Source: Welwitschia mirabilis (Eukaryota; Gnetophyta; Gnetopsida; Welwitschiales). Taken from it: a stretch of DNA of 22,106 bases. The notes below the pieces were generated by a model. It made no database searches and was not told where the DNA came from. It was given only the letters and a program-made list of their open reading frames with translations. Shown piece by piece: positions 1 to 8,977 of this stretch (positions are counted from its first letter, which is position 1; every line of letters begins with the position of its first letter). The stretch is taken from NCBI GenBank assembly GCA_051453625.1, contig JBOZIK010000001.1, positions 20,106,073-20,128,178 of the forward strand. The letters run 5' to 3'. The position numbers and the translations under genes were made by a program.

Positions 1-273
1 TTGTACAACTAATTGGTTGTCACCCTTGGCCTATTTAATCATGGTGTGAGGTTTGTTGGTTTGTAAAACAAAGAGTTCTGTGAGGCATTCTTGCCTGAAC
101 CCTGTTGTTGGCTTGAAGCTTGTTCTTGGCTTTACTCTTTAAGAAGATAATAGAGCTCTACACTGCTTTCCATGGTTTTTTCCCCTCATTGAGGTTTTCC
201 ACGTAAATCTTTGTGTCTCTGTAGTCTCTTCTTGCATTGTTTATTTGCTTTGCTATTGTGTATTTCCATAACA
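1..273 (+). mobile_element. 3' portion of a Ty1/Copia LTR, truncated by the window edge
   Basis: This stretch has the layout of the U3 end, R and U5 of a Copia LTR. A TATTTAA box-like sequence lies near 33-39. An AGAGCTCT block follows near 150, then GGTTTTTTCC and GAGGTTTTCCACGTAAATC near 173-211, the usual plant Copia U5 signature. It ends in CCATAACA at 273, the expected CA terminus. Its U5 aligns with the - strand LTR at 2083-2469, which shares AGAGCTCT, GGTTTTTTCC, GGTTTTCCAC and the AACA end. No primer binding site follows, so it is a 3' LTR or a solo LTR. The start lies left of the window. Family-level assignment is inference; being an LTR is well supported. Confidence 0.7.
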
Positions 274-466
274 ATTCATGTATCTAGAATTTAGCTGAGA
301 GAACAATATATAGTTGGATTCACACTCTTCCATTTTTTAGCTGACTTAGCAAACACTCAATGACTTTCAAATTCTAACCAACCCTCCCTCACTCCCTCTC
401 ATTTACCTTGCCTCTATGCTCTTCAACTTACTTCCATCATAACCATCTCCATTTTGCCTTCCTCCA

Positions 467-670
467 ATGGAGAAGGATCCTATAACCCCTCACTCCACCC
501 CATCCCTCTCTCTTTTGTCTTTGGATTTTGTAGCAACTGTCATGGTTTTCCTTTGTCCCTTTTCTCTTGTACTACTTGTATTCAGTAGCAACTGTTACAA
601 TTTCCCCTTTGTTTCGTTTTGCTTCTACTCTTTGTATTTTGAAGAAGGTTTCACTTCTCTTAGTCAATGA
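467..670 (+). CDS. Small hydrophobic ORF behind a pyrimidine-rich leader (unrecognised, doubtful)
   Basis: A 67-codon ORF starts at ATG 467 in the context CTCCAATGG. It is preceded by a C/T-rich stretch (about 380-466) that resembles a plant 5' leader, and by TATATA at 307-312. The product starts MEKDPITPHS and then becomes hydrophobic (roughly residues 20-50), so it could hold one membrane segment. I recognise no family. The ORF length is near what chance gives in this base composition, and no downstream coding continuation is visible. It could be a first exon, a relic or nothing; the promoter-like layout is the only reason to list it. Confidence 0.15.
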   Translation: MEKDPITPHSTPSLSLLSLDFVATVMVFLCPFSLVLLVFSSNCYNFPFVSFCFYSLYFEEGFTSLSQ

Positions 671-2082
671 ATTTGAGAACTTCTATGTTCAACTACTTGA
701 AAGTTGCATCAAAAACCAATGAATGAAAATAATCAAAAGAGCCACAGAAGAACAAACTACAAAGATCTAACAAGATTCAATATTTTTCTAGCCTACCTCC
801 TTGAGATACATTGCAAAGCTCTTATGTTAACACCTTCAAGAGAAAGAACAAAGTCAAAAGAAACCTTTGAAGTTTTTTGTAGAACCTTTGCAACAGCTCT
901 TTAAGAAACAAATGAATCCTGTTCAGATACCAAAACCCAAATCCTATGGTGTTAAAAACACAAGAAACAACTAGCCCTTCATAAAATATAACCCTTCTTA
1001 ACGATTGCTTTACCTCACTAATTAGGCGTGTCCCTTAAAGTACACATATAAATTTTACCATGTTTCGATAAACAGGATAAAAATTAAAATTATACAAAAG
1101 GGGAAAATTAAATCTAACTTCACAATAAAATCAGTTGCTACTGTCAAATTTGAAGAGGGTTTTGAAGCAAGATGTAACATATTTATAGGTATTTATTTAC
1201 CATAATTTTCTTGGAAGGTTGAAAATAGTATTGAAATAGGAATGTATGCAAAGCTATCCTGATTCAAGTCCCAATTAGTAAACTTGTAGTGCTTTCTTGC
1301 CTAGAAAATTTTTTACTACACTTGTCATCATTTCTAAGCGAAATTCCTATTTAACAACAAATAAAGGAGGACTCTATTAAGTGGAAGGTTCCCAACTACC
1401 TTTAGGTCTTTCTGAGTCATTTTTGCATTATTTGAAGGGAAGCTCCAATTAATGTGAGAAGTAGTTCCCTTTGTTAATTTCAATAGACTAGAGGAGGGAA
1501 GTTGAAAGCAATTTCTTATTTTCCAGCATGCTCAATAAAGCAAGTAAAAAAGCTTGACTGATATCACAATAGAAAAAGCGGAGGGAGAAAAGGAGGGCAC
1601 AAGAATCTCACATAAGAGAGAGGGATAGGAAGCTTGACAACAGGAAGGGGATAAGATGACCACATTGTAGAAATGAAGGGTTGGCTAAAAGATTGTGCAA
1701 TGGCATAAAGGAATTCAAACTCATGGACATGATGAGAGTGTCATGAAAGCCAAAAGAATTGATCTAAGGTTCACTTAATGAAGAAATAAGTCATTTTCCA
1801 ATAGCTAAATTATACACATCCTTTCTGACTAGTTCAAACTAGTAATCTTTCCTATGTAAAACCACATCATTAGAGAGCTTGGAACATGAAATGCATACAC
1901 TCCAAAAGTGGAAACGACTTGAATAACACATCTACAAATGACTAGCTAGCATGCAGTTAGCATTTGGACAGCGACCAGTTTTAGAAAAAGGCTGGTAACG
2001 ACAAACAAGGAAAGTTGCTTAAGCATATTTTTAAATGTGAATACAATCACTTTTTTGTACCACAATCTTTTTGCTTTTCTTG
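671..2082. other. Non-coding interval, no supported gene
   Basis: AT-rich sequence with no long open frame on either strand and no recognisable protein similarity. The short ORF at 704-904 shows no family features. A TTTTGGTATC stretch reading on the - strand near 925-936 resembles a Copia primer binding site but lacks an adjacent LTR terminus. I see nothing else that I can support. Confidence 0.5.
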
Positions 2083-2469
2083 TGTTAGAAAAATGCAATG
2101 AAGCAAAAACAAACTACAAACGTCAAGACACCAGATTTATGTGGAAAACCCCAATGTCGGAAAAAACCACAAAAGCAATGCAGAGCTCTCTTATTAGAAT
2201 GAAAAAGGATATAGGCCATCCTCTGTAGTCAAAATTACAACTCTTGACTCCCACACACCTTATAATCCATGCCTCTATTTCCTTTATGTAGATTTCCTTT
2301 TAAGATAGAAACCCTCATCCTAACTTCTAGAACTTTCTAGATGACCCCATTAGACTTCCTTTCTCCCTTTAATATTAAATTACAACAAGAAGGGGACTGT
2401 GTAAAAATATAGAGAGTCAAAACTACAAATGAATAAATAACACCAAGAGATTTGGCTTCACTTCCAACA
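2083..2469 (-). mobile_element. Apparently solo Ty1/Copia LTR on the minus strand
   Basis: Read on the minus strand, it begins TGTTGGAAGTGAAGCC (2469 downward), a typical Copia LTR start. It ends TTTCTAACA at 2083, giving 387 bp with TG...CA termini. Inside are a heat-shock element (2325-2337), a TTATAAGG TATA-like box (2259-2266), AGAGCTCT, GTGGTTTTTTCC and GGGGTTTTCCACATAAATC. The last three are the R/U5 features also found in the LTR at 1-273. No convincing primer binding site or polypurine tract adjoins either end, and I found no matching 5-bp target duplication, so solo status is inferred. The ORF readable on + at 2037-2228 is an antisense shadow of this LTR. Confidence 0.72.
2325..2337. 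promoter_or_regulatory. Perfect heat-shock element in the U3 of the minus-strand LTR
   Basis: TTCTAGAACTTTC matches the nTTCnnGAAnnTTCn consensus bound by heat-shock factors at every informative base. A fourth unit (GAT at 2340-2342) matches two of three. It sits about 60 bp upstream, in LTR orientation, of a TATA-like TTATAA. Heat-activated Copia elements such as Arabidopsis ONSEN carry such elements in their LTRs. Function here is inferred from sequence and position only. Confidence 0.55.
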
Positions 2470-3883
2470 CCCTAATCTTCTGATATATGACATTATAATG
2501 TTAGTATTCTAACGTCCAAGATGACAAACAACAATGAGAAGATAGGAATTTCTTTTCATTCATCTTTCGTTCAAGTATTCAAAGCTAGATCATAAATTTC
2601 GTATTGAAACAGCCAACTTGTTGGTTATTGATTTTGTTCCTCTTGTTTTGATAGGGATTGGTATAAATTTAGGGAAGCTCACCCCATGTCTCTCTGATAT
2701 GGCCACCTAAAGGCCTATCAATCCCCCAACAACATGGGAAGCCTTTCCAATAATCACCCACCTCACTTCAATAAGTAGCTTGCTCTTAACAAGCATTCAA
2801 AGCTAGTGATGAAGGAGCTTAATACAAACAGAAATTGTGACAGAGTCAATTAAAGAAAGCTTCACTAGTGGAGAAGTCATAGAACTCTACCTTGAACTTG
2901 CAGTCCTTCAAGGAAAAAAAGGCATATACAAACTATGAAACATAGATGATGACACAACAAACCTATGAAAGATGTGATGGATTAGACATTATATTGCTAT
3001 CTCCATGTAAAGTTTCTTAATAAGCTTGATTTAACAGTCAATTTGACATGTCAAAATTTGATGCACAAAGGCCAATGTGGCTCATCTTCAATTAGTCGTG
3101 GAATCTCCCAAACTGACATCACCTTCCACATCCAAATTTTACCAAAGACAAAAATTGATTGGATGAGTCTCTGTAAGAATGTCTGTGCAAAAGATTTGTC
3201 ATGTAATACACAAAAAAGGTAAAAAATTAAAAAGAGAAGGGGGCGGGATGGGGTTGGGGGGGTAATTGGTTGGGGAAATGGGAAGCTTGGGAAGTTCATG
3301 GAAGTCAACAATCCTTACGTAGCAACCAAAATTAACATCAAAGCAACTTGTTTGAGGGCCAACTAGTGTTTGGATCCATAAGCATCAATCCAATAGGATG
3401 TTCATATACTGCATTCCAAAGCAAATAAAGCCAAGTGTTAACTAATGTAATTCATGTGTGAGTCAAGATCAGAATAAGAATACGCTCTAAAGAATCAAGA
3501 ACATATGGTGGGCTGTCCAAACTCTCAACCAACTAGGATTCAAGTGGAAAACTGATTGATTTCATAAATCATAGATGTTCACATAAGCACAGTTATGAGT
3601 ACCGCTAGAGCTATACAAACTTCATGCCTAATGTATCGAGCTCTACCTTTTATAATTTGTACTTTCTCAAGTAGCAGGTAGTAATGGAGGGGAAGTTTCC
3701 AAAGTAGCTGTAAAACAGATTTTGTGTGATTGTGGATCACATTTTGAAATATGAATCACTAGGTCAGCCATTTGATAGTTGAAGCAACATTGTCCTTCTT
3801 TGCTCATTAAGTCTATCAATGTTGTTTCCATAGAATAATGTTTTTCGTTTGATAGTGAAAATTAACTTTTAAAATATCGTCTT
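2470..3883. other. Non-coding interval with a G-rich block
   Basis: No supported gene. A minus-strand frame at 3051-3311 gives an 86-residue ORF whose C-terminal half (ending EDEPHWPLCIKF) has a protein-like composition. Its N-terminal half is the translation of the G-rich run, and I recognise no family. The notable feature is the G-rich run at 3239-3282, listed separately. The remainder is AT-rich sequence flanking the Copia element. Confidence 0.4.
3239..3262 (+). other. Putative G-quadruplex motif
   Basis: Four runs of three or more G are separated by loops of one to two bases: G5-C-G3-AT-G4-TT-G7. Further GGGG (3272-3275) and GGG (3280-3282) runs follow. This fits the G3+N1-7 quadruplex pattern with very short loops, in otherwise AT-rich DNA. 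Folding is predicted only. Confidence 0.6.
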
Positions 3884-4158
3884 TGTTGATATGTGAAGCC
3901 AAAAATGTTATTTATGTTGAAATGTTATGTTTTAACATTAAACCTTATTTAAAGTTGTAAAAGGGGGTTGGCTTGTAACCCTAACTCCAAGCCTATATAA
4001 CCTATTAGAGTGTTGTTTGTTGTCTTGGAATACATTTGCTCCTAATCAATCAATATAGCCCTACATTGCTTCTCATGGACGTAGAGGGGAAAAAAGCCCA
4101 AACCATGAAAATTCTGTGTTCTTCCTTTCGTTTGCATGCAGTTCCAATTTTCTTAGCA
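3884..4158 (+). repeat. 5' LTR of the Copia element
   Basis: Starts TGTTGATATG and aligns over its length with the 3' LTR at roughly 82% identity by eye. It ends near TTAGCA at 4158; the exact end is uncertain by about 25 bp because the terminal bases have diverged. It includes a perfect 7-bp inverted repeat, AATGTTA/TAACATT (3921-3939), a TATATAA box (3994-4000) and the AATCAATCAATA block near 4045. The equivalent of the TATA box in the 3' LTR reads ACATAA. Confidence 0.88.
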
Positions 4159-4181
4159 TTCTAGATCAAAGTGCTAGGATT

Positions 4182-4192
4182 TGATATGGAGC
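4182..4192 (+). promoter_or_regulatory. Degenerate initiator-Met-tRNA primer binding site
   Basis: TGATATGGAGC resembles the standard Copia primer binding site TGGTATCAGAGC with one deletion and two substitutions. It lies 23 bp past the assigned LTR end, which is farther than usual, so the true LTR end may be nearer. Moderate confidence. Confidence 0.45.
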
Positions 4193-5048
4193 GTCTACAA
4201 ACAACAGACAAACTTTGGGGCCCAGAAAATTAGGGTGTGTAGAAAATCTTGATGAGAGACATTCTGCAGCGAAGGGGGTGTAAACTTGCTCTAAAAATGA
4301 AAGCATAAGCAAAGGCAGATCTGAAGATGGATGATACTGCTTGGTTGGCCTTCATGCCAGATGTTGAATGGGACGAGATAAATTCCAATGCATTATCTTT
4401 CATCTGCCCTTGTCTCAACAATAGCATTTTAAAGGCTCATTCAAGAGTTCTAACTGCACAGGAACTTTGACAAAAGTTGAAAGACCGGTATGATCAGCCA
4501 TCTATGATAAATAGGTATGTGGTCTTTAGCCAAGCTTTTACTACAAAGATGAAAGAAGTAACAAAATTTTTGAGTCGTCTGGAGGAGATGCAAAATATAT
4601 TTTCGCAAACCGATGATCTTGGGATCACGTTTACAAAGAGATGTGCATTACCACCATTCTAATTTTATTGCCTCAGAGCTGGTCGATTATTGTAACTCCG
4701 GTTCTAGCATCTACTGGTAAGAATAGTATAACACTTGAAGAACTTATTGCAATGTTATTAGATATAGAAAAGCATAATGCATTTGGTTCATCTAGCAGTG
4801 AGAAACAAGAAGAAGCTTTGGTAACTCATAAAGGACATTCGCAATTTAGGGCAGGACATGGTAGAAGCAAAAGCACAACTAAATCCTAAGGCAGGGACAT
4901 TGTCTGCCATTACTACAAAAAGAAAGGACACGTGATAAAAGATTGTTGGAAGTTTAAAGAAAAACGTAAGAAAAGGGATGAAAAGAACAAGGACGCTTCC
5001 AGTTCTGCTCCATCGTCGGATAGTAAAGCTGACATTGCTCTGTTAACA
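4186..5048 (+). pseudogene. gag: Copia gag pseudogene (capsid domain and zinc knuckle)
   Basis: From ATG 4186, frame 1 reads a Copia capsid (UBN2-type) protein. Matching blocks are KILMRDILQRRGC, then D-T-A-W-L, then NALSFICPCLNNSILK and the characteristic TAQEL-QKLKDRYD (about 4459-4492). Stops interrupt it at 4231, 4240, 4306 and 4468; those at 4240 and 4468 sit where family members have Trp. A frameshift around 4630-4650 moves the frame to 3, which continues LLPQSW, then ITLEELIAMLLDIEKHNA, and after another stop reaches a CCHC zinc knuckle at 4905-4946. There the second Cys is Tyr (C-x2-Y-x4-H-x4-C). A Lys-rich tail runs into the gap at 5049. It would form the virus-like particle and bind element RNA, but it is clearly dead. 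Confidence 0.85.
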
Positions 5049-5565
5049 NNNNNNNNNNNNNNNNNNNNNNNNNNNNNNNNNNNNNNNNNNNNNNNNNNNN
5101 NNNNNNNNNNNNNNNNNNNNNNNNNNNNNNNNNNNNNNNNNNNNNNNNNNNNNNNNNNNNNNNNNNNNNNNNNNNNNNNNNNNNNNNNNNNNNNNNNNNN
5201 NNNNNNNNNNNNNNNNNNNNNNNNNNNNNNNNNNNNNNNNNNNNNNNNNNNNNNNNNNNNNNNNNNNNNNNNNNNNNNNNNNNNNNNNNNNNNNNNNNNN
5301 NNNNNNNNNNNNNNNNNNNNNNNNNNNNNNNNNNNNNNNNNNNNNNNNNNNNNNNNNNNNNNNNNNNNNNNNNNNNNNNNNNNNNNNNNNNNNNNNNNNN
5401 NNNNNNNNNNNNNNNNNNNNNNNNNNNNNNNNNNNNNNNNNNNNNNNNNNNNNNNNNNNNNNNNNNNNNNNNNNNNNNNNNNNNNNNNNNNNNNNNNNNN
5501 NNNNNNNNNNNNNNNNNNNNNNNNNNNNNNNNNNNNNNNNNNNNNNNNNNNNNNNNNNNNNNNNN
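5049..5565. other. Assembly gap (517 N)
   Basis: Unsequenced. From Copia order it should hold the end of gag and the protease active site (DSG motif), because protease C-terminal sequence resumes directly after it. Confidence 0.95.
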
Positions 5566-5566
5566 T

Positions 5567-6999
5567 TCTTCTTATGAACCTATCGCCAATGGATCATGTC
5601 TTTGGTTGGGAGATGATAGCAAATATGAGGTCAAAGGTAAAGAAACGGTTGTCCTCATGAGACAGAATGGCCAGACCGTTACTTTGACCAATGTTCGACA
5701 TGCTCCAGGTTTGGTAAAGAATCTGATCTCAACTGGTTAGCTTAGTGATAGTGGTTTTACAACCATGTTTGATAGCAGTTCTTGGAAAATCAGCAGCAGA
5801 GCATTAGTGATTGCCCGCGGAAGCAGAGAAGGTACCATGTATGTTTTATGTTCTGTTAATCCTGTTAGTTTAGCTTGTGTGGCCAATGGAGAAGCTGCAG
5901 CAAGTACTTGGCACAAGCATCTTAGGCATCTGAGCGAAACAGGTCTACAGATACTTATTTCTAAAGGCTTATTGCCTATAGTTTCTCTCTCTTCTGATTT
6001 CTGTTCAGATTGTGTGATTGGTAAAAGTAGGAGAGTGAATTTTAAAAGAAACAGTAAGCGTTTAAAACAACATAGATTAGAATTAATTCATTTTGATTTG
6101 GTCAGCCCCATTGAACACACCTCTTTGGGAGGTGTTGAATATTTCATTATTTTTGTTGACGATTTTTCTAGAAAGCTATGGCTTTAGCCTTTAAAATGAA
6201 CAGATGAAGCTTTTTAGGCATTTAGAATTTTTAAGGCCAGAGTTGAGAATGAAACTGGTTGTAAAATTAAAGAATTGGTGATAGATAATAGAGGTGAGCT
6301 TACTTCCAAGGAGTTTGAGAATTTTTGTAAGGAAGCTAGAATTATTCATCAGAAAACTGTGCTTAGAACTCCACAACAAAATGGAGTTGTTGAAAGGCAA
6401 AACAGGACGATTTTGGAAAGAGTGAGAGTTGTTCTCACACATTCCGGTTTGCCCAAATAGTTTTGGACTGAAGTTTCTAGTACCATTACATATTTGCTGA
6501 ACAGGAGTCCACATAATGGAATTGATAGACAGGTACCAGAATGCCAATGGAGTGGGAGTTCTCTTTCTTACTCTCACCTTATGAGAATTAGTCGTGGAGC
6601 CTATGCTCATCAACAGAGTGCTTCAAAGCTAAGAGAAAGGGCCAGAAAATGTGTGTTTTGAGTTACGGTGGTAATGATAGTGTTTACAGGTTGTAGGATC
6701 CTATGGAAAAGAAGGTATTCAGATCACGTGATATAGTTTTTAATGAAGATATAATGTATTTTAAATCACAGGAAAGGATTCAAAATAAAGAAAAATCTGA
6801 TCCTAGCACCCTTATGAAGCCTGTCAGTATTCCAAATCAATTTCCAACTCATCGCATAATTGAAAATGATTCTCAATTTAGCTCCTCTGATTAGGAAGAG
6901 GAAGAAGAGGAACATGAAAATGTTCCTAAAATTGAATCTAAATCTGAACAAAATGTAGAGAACTTTCAAACACTAGATCATTGGGTTAGGCCTTAGGCA
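5567..6999 (+). pseudogene. pol: Copia pol pseudogene: protease C-terminus and integrase
   Basis: Frame 2 after the gap reads the Copia protease C-terminal half (CLWLGDDS, then HAPGLVKNLISTG, stop at 5738). The GAG-pre-integrase zinc domain follows: WHKHLRH at 5909-5929 and CSDC at 6002-6013, an H-x4-H and C-x2-C pair. The integrase core then has Asp in HFDLVSP (6095-6097), Asp in IDNRGE (6284-6286) and Glu in VERQNRT (6392-6394), so D-x35-E spacing is preserved. Stops at 6185, 6197, 6215 and 6458 break it. A one-base loss at about 6659 moves the frame to 1, which reads YGGNDSVYRL, a stop at 6694 where Trp is expected, then KVFRSRDIVFNED and an acidic linker. It would cut and join element DNA into the host genome, but it cannot be made whole. 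Confidence 0.87.
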
Positions 7000-7000
7000 T

Positions 7001-7222
7001 TCTACCAAGCCCATCAGACCACCTACCAGCCCTGATGCTAGTAAATAGATGGAGGCTATGAATGAGGAGATGAAGTCCTTTGAGCAGAACCATACTTGGC
7101 AAGTAATGCCCTTGCCACCTGGGAAAAGGACACTGAAAAACAAGTGTATCTATAAGTTGAAACAAGAAACTAATGGAACAAAATGATAGTGAAAGGTTTT
7201 CCACAGAAGAAAGGTATTGATT
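7001..7222 (+). pseudogene. Copia reverse transcriptase N-terminus, copy A
   Basis: Frame 2 reads PIRPPTSPDASK, a stop at 7046, then MNEEMKSFEQNHTW, VMPLPPGKR and KNKCIYKLKQETNG. This is the hallmark start of the Copia RVT_2 domain. At 7180-7184 it lacks 16 bp present in copy B (8125 onward), which removes the RYKAR segment and shifts the frame; VKGFPQKKGID follows in another frame. The copy is cut off by the gap at 7223. It is about 89% identical to copy B over 166 aligned bases (19 differences counted by hand). Confidence 0.85.
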
Positions 7223-7839
7223 NNNNNNNNNNNNNNNNNNNNNNNNNNNNNNNNNNNNNNNNNNNNNNNNNNNNNNNNNNNNNNNNNNNNNNNNNNNNNN
7301 NNNNNNNNNNNNNNNNNNNNNNNNNNNNNNNNNNNNNNNNNNNNNNNNNNNNNNNNNNNNNNNNNNNNNNNNNNNNNNNNNNNNNNNNNNNNNNNNNNNN
7401 NNNNNNNNNNNNNNNNNNNNNNNNNNNNNNNNNNNNNNNNNNNNNNNNNNNNNNNNNNNNNNNNNNNNNNNNNNNNNNNNNNNNNNNNNNNNNNNNNNNN
7501 NNNNNNNNNNNNNNNNNNNNNNNNNNNNNNNNNNNNNNNNNNNNNNNNNNNNNNNNNNNNNNNNNNNNNNNNNNNNNNNNNNNNNNNNNNNNNNNNNNNN
7601 NNNNNNNNNNNNNNNNNNNNNNNNNNNNNNNNNNNNNNNNNNNNNNNNNNNNNNNNNNNNNNNNNNNNNNNNNNNNNNNNNNNNNNNNNNNNNNNNNNNN
7701 NNNNNNNNNNNNNNNNNNNNNNNNNNNNNNNNNNNNNNNNNNNNNNNNNNNNNNNNNNNNNNNNNNNNNNNNNNNNNNNNNNNNNNNNNNNNNNNNNNNN
7801 NNNNNNNNNNNNNNNNNNNNNNNNNNNNNNNNNNNNNNN
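7223..7839. other. Assembly gap (617 N)
   Basis: Unsequenced. It lies between RT copy A and the tail of a foreign LTR, so it hides at least one insertion or recombination junction. Confidence 0.95.
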
Positions 7840-8123
7840 TGTGGAGAGTTGCTCACTGGGTTGAGCATTGTTGTATTGTTTTCCCTCTGGTATAGAGATA
7901 TGAAGAAGGAGGTGACTTTTGTGGATCTATTTGGATAATAGATCCAGGAGGCTGATAGCAGTTGCTACCCCCTGAGAGTGGAGTAAGCAGGGCTGCCGAA
8001 CCACTATAAAAATCTGGTGCCTTCTTGTCTTCAGCATTTTTACTTGTAGAGTGTGTTCATAATATTGTTTAATTTTTTTAAATACTCTTTTCACCCCCCT
8101 CTAGAGCATTTCGATCGTAATAG
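7840..8123 (+). mobile_element. Tail of an unrelated Copia-type LTR inside the RT region
   Basis: The stretch contains GCCGAACCACTATAAAAATC (around 7994-8013), followed by TCTGGTGCCTTCTTGTC. This resembles the U5 of many plant Copia LTRs (AACCACGTAAAAATC...GTGTC). It ends with TTCACCCCCCTCTAG and CATTTCGATCGTAA (8090-8120), again a common LTR 3' end. It does not resemble the LTRs of the host element or the LTR at 1-273. No primer binding site follows, so it is a 3' or solo LTR. Its left end lies in the gap. RT copy B starts directly after it. Confidence 0.6.
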
Positions 8124-8124
8124 T

Positions 8125-8493
8125 TATGAATGAGGAGATGGAGTCCTTTGAGCAGAGCCATACTTGGGAGGTTATGCCCTTGCCACCTAGGAAAAGGGCA
8201 TTGAAAAACAAGTGGATATATAGGTTGAAACAAGAAACCAATGGAGCAAAACGTTACAAGGCCAGAATGGTAGTGAAGGGTTTTGCACAACAGAAAGGCA
8301 TTGATTTCAATGAAATTTTCTCTCCATTTATTAAACATAACTCCATTTGTATCATTTTAGCTATGGTAGCTTGCATGGATTTAGAATTGGAACAACTAGA
8401 TATCAAAACCGCGTTCTTGCATGGTGATTTGCAAGAAGAAATTTATATGGAACAGCTAGAAGGTTTTGGGAATGGCAAGAACCATAGTTGCAT
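8125..8493 (+). pseudogene. Copia reverse transcriptase fingers/palm fragment, copy B
   Basis: Frame 2 from 8126 reads a well-preserved RVT_2 start: MNEEMESFEQSHTWEV, PLPPRKR, KNKWIYRLKQETNGAKRYKA, VVKGFAQQKGIDFNEIFSP, then LEQLDIKTAFLHGDLQEEIY and MEQLEGF. The Asp in QLDIKTAFLHG is the first RT catalytic Asp. Homology ends around 8493 (GNGKNHSC), just before the expected SLYGLKQ motif. The frame stays open to 8620 through foreign sequence, so the last 40 or so codons of the ORF are not RT. This is the best-preserved coding stretch of the locus. Confidence 0.87.
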
Positions 8494-8977
8494 GGATCAG
8501 AGCAGATTTCAGATCACTTTTTTTGTGTTGGAGATTCCAGATTATTGGATCACTCCGGAGCAAATTATAGATCGCTTTGGATCACAAATCTTAAAAAAAG
8601 TGAAAATGAATGTATTGTAATTTTTTTAAACGTCCTTGCAATTGTGTTGACATTCTTGCAGTTATGATCATCACAAGTTACAGATACAATATATTTTCAA
8701 TGTTTTTGATTATTTTAAAGGAGTGCATTTGGGCAATTCAATATTGTATCAATTAAAACATTAAACCTCCACTAGGTGTTACCACATGAGTAAGTCAAAA
8801 CTAAAGTTCTAAGATTTCATGTTTTTGAAACAAAACCTTCACTATTTCAGAAACAGTTCAAAAGAAAACTTCTTGAATTTGTTTTAAAATGATCAAATCT
8901 TTTTAAAAAATTGTTTCTATTGTATTCTTTCACTATTTCAATGGAAAATACGAACCACTAGAATGAGAAATGTGTGA
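8494..8977. mobile_element. Unclassified insertion interrupting the RT palm
   Basis: RT homology stops near 8493 and resumes after the gap at 9358. The intervening AT-rich sequence has no RT similarity. It opens with a diverged direct repeat: GGATCAGAGC...AGATCACTTT (8494-8520) and GGATCACTCCGGAGC...AGATCGCTTT (8547-8578). A TGTTGGAGATTCCAG at 8526-8540 could be an LTR-like start, but nothing confirms it. The right end is lost in the gap (8978-9356). Confidence 0.4.

Noticed and set aside
918-940. Minus-strand TTTTGGTATCTGAAC resembling a Copia primer binding site
   Set aside because: No LTR-like U5 or TG/CA terminus lies beside it, and no gag can be read downstream on the minus strand.
3051-3311. 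86-codon minus-strand ORF
   Set aside because: Its N-terminal half is the translation of the G-rich run, and no domain is recognisable; treated as chance.
6191-6613. 140-codon minus-strand ORF
   Set aside because: Lies exactly opposite the readable integrase frame with its D,D35E motif; an antisense shadow.
7183-7938. Long ORFs made mostly of X (also 7170-7868, 8938-9363, 8970-9408, 4932-5660)
   Set aside because: They are open only because the gap has no stops; they carry no coding evidence beyond the short real ends.
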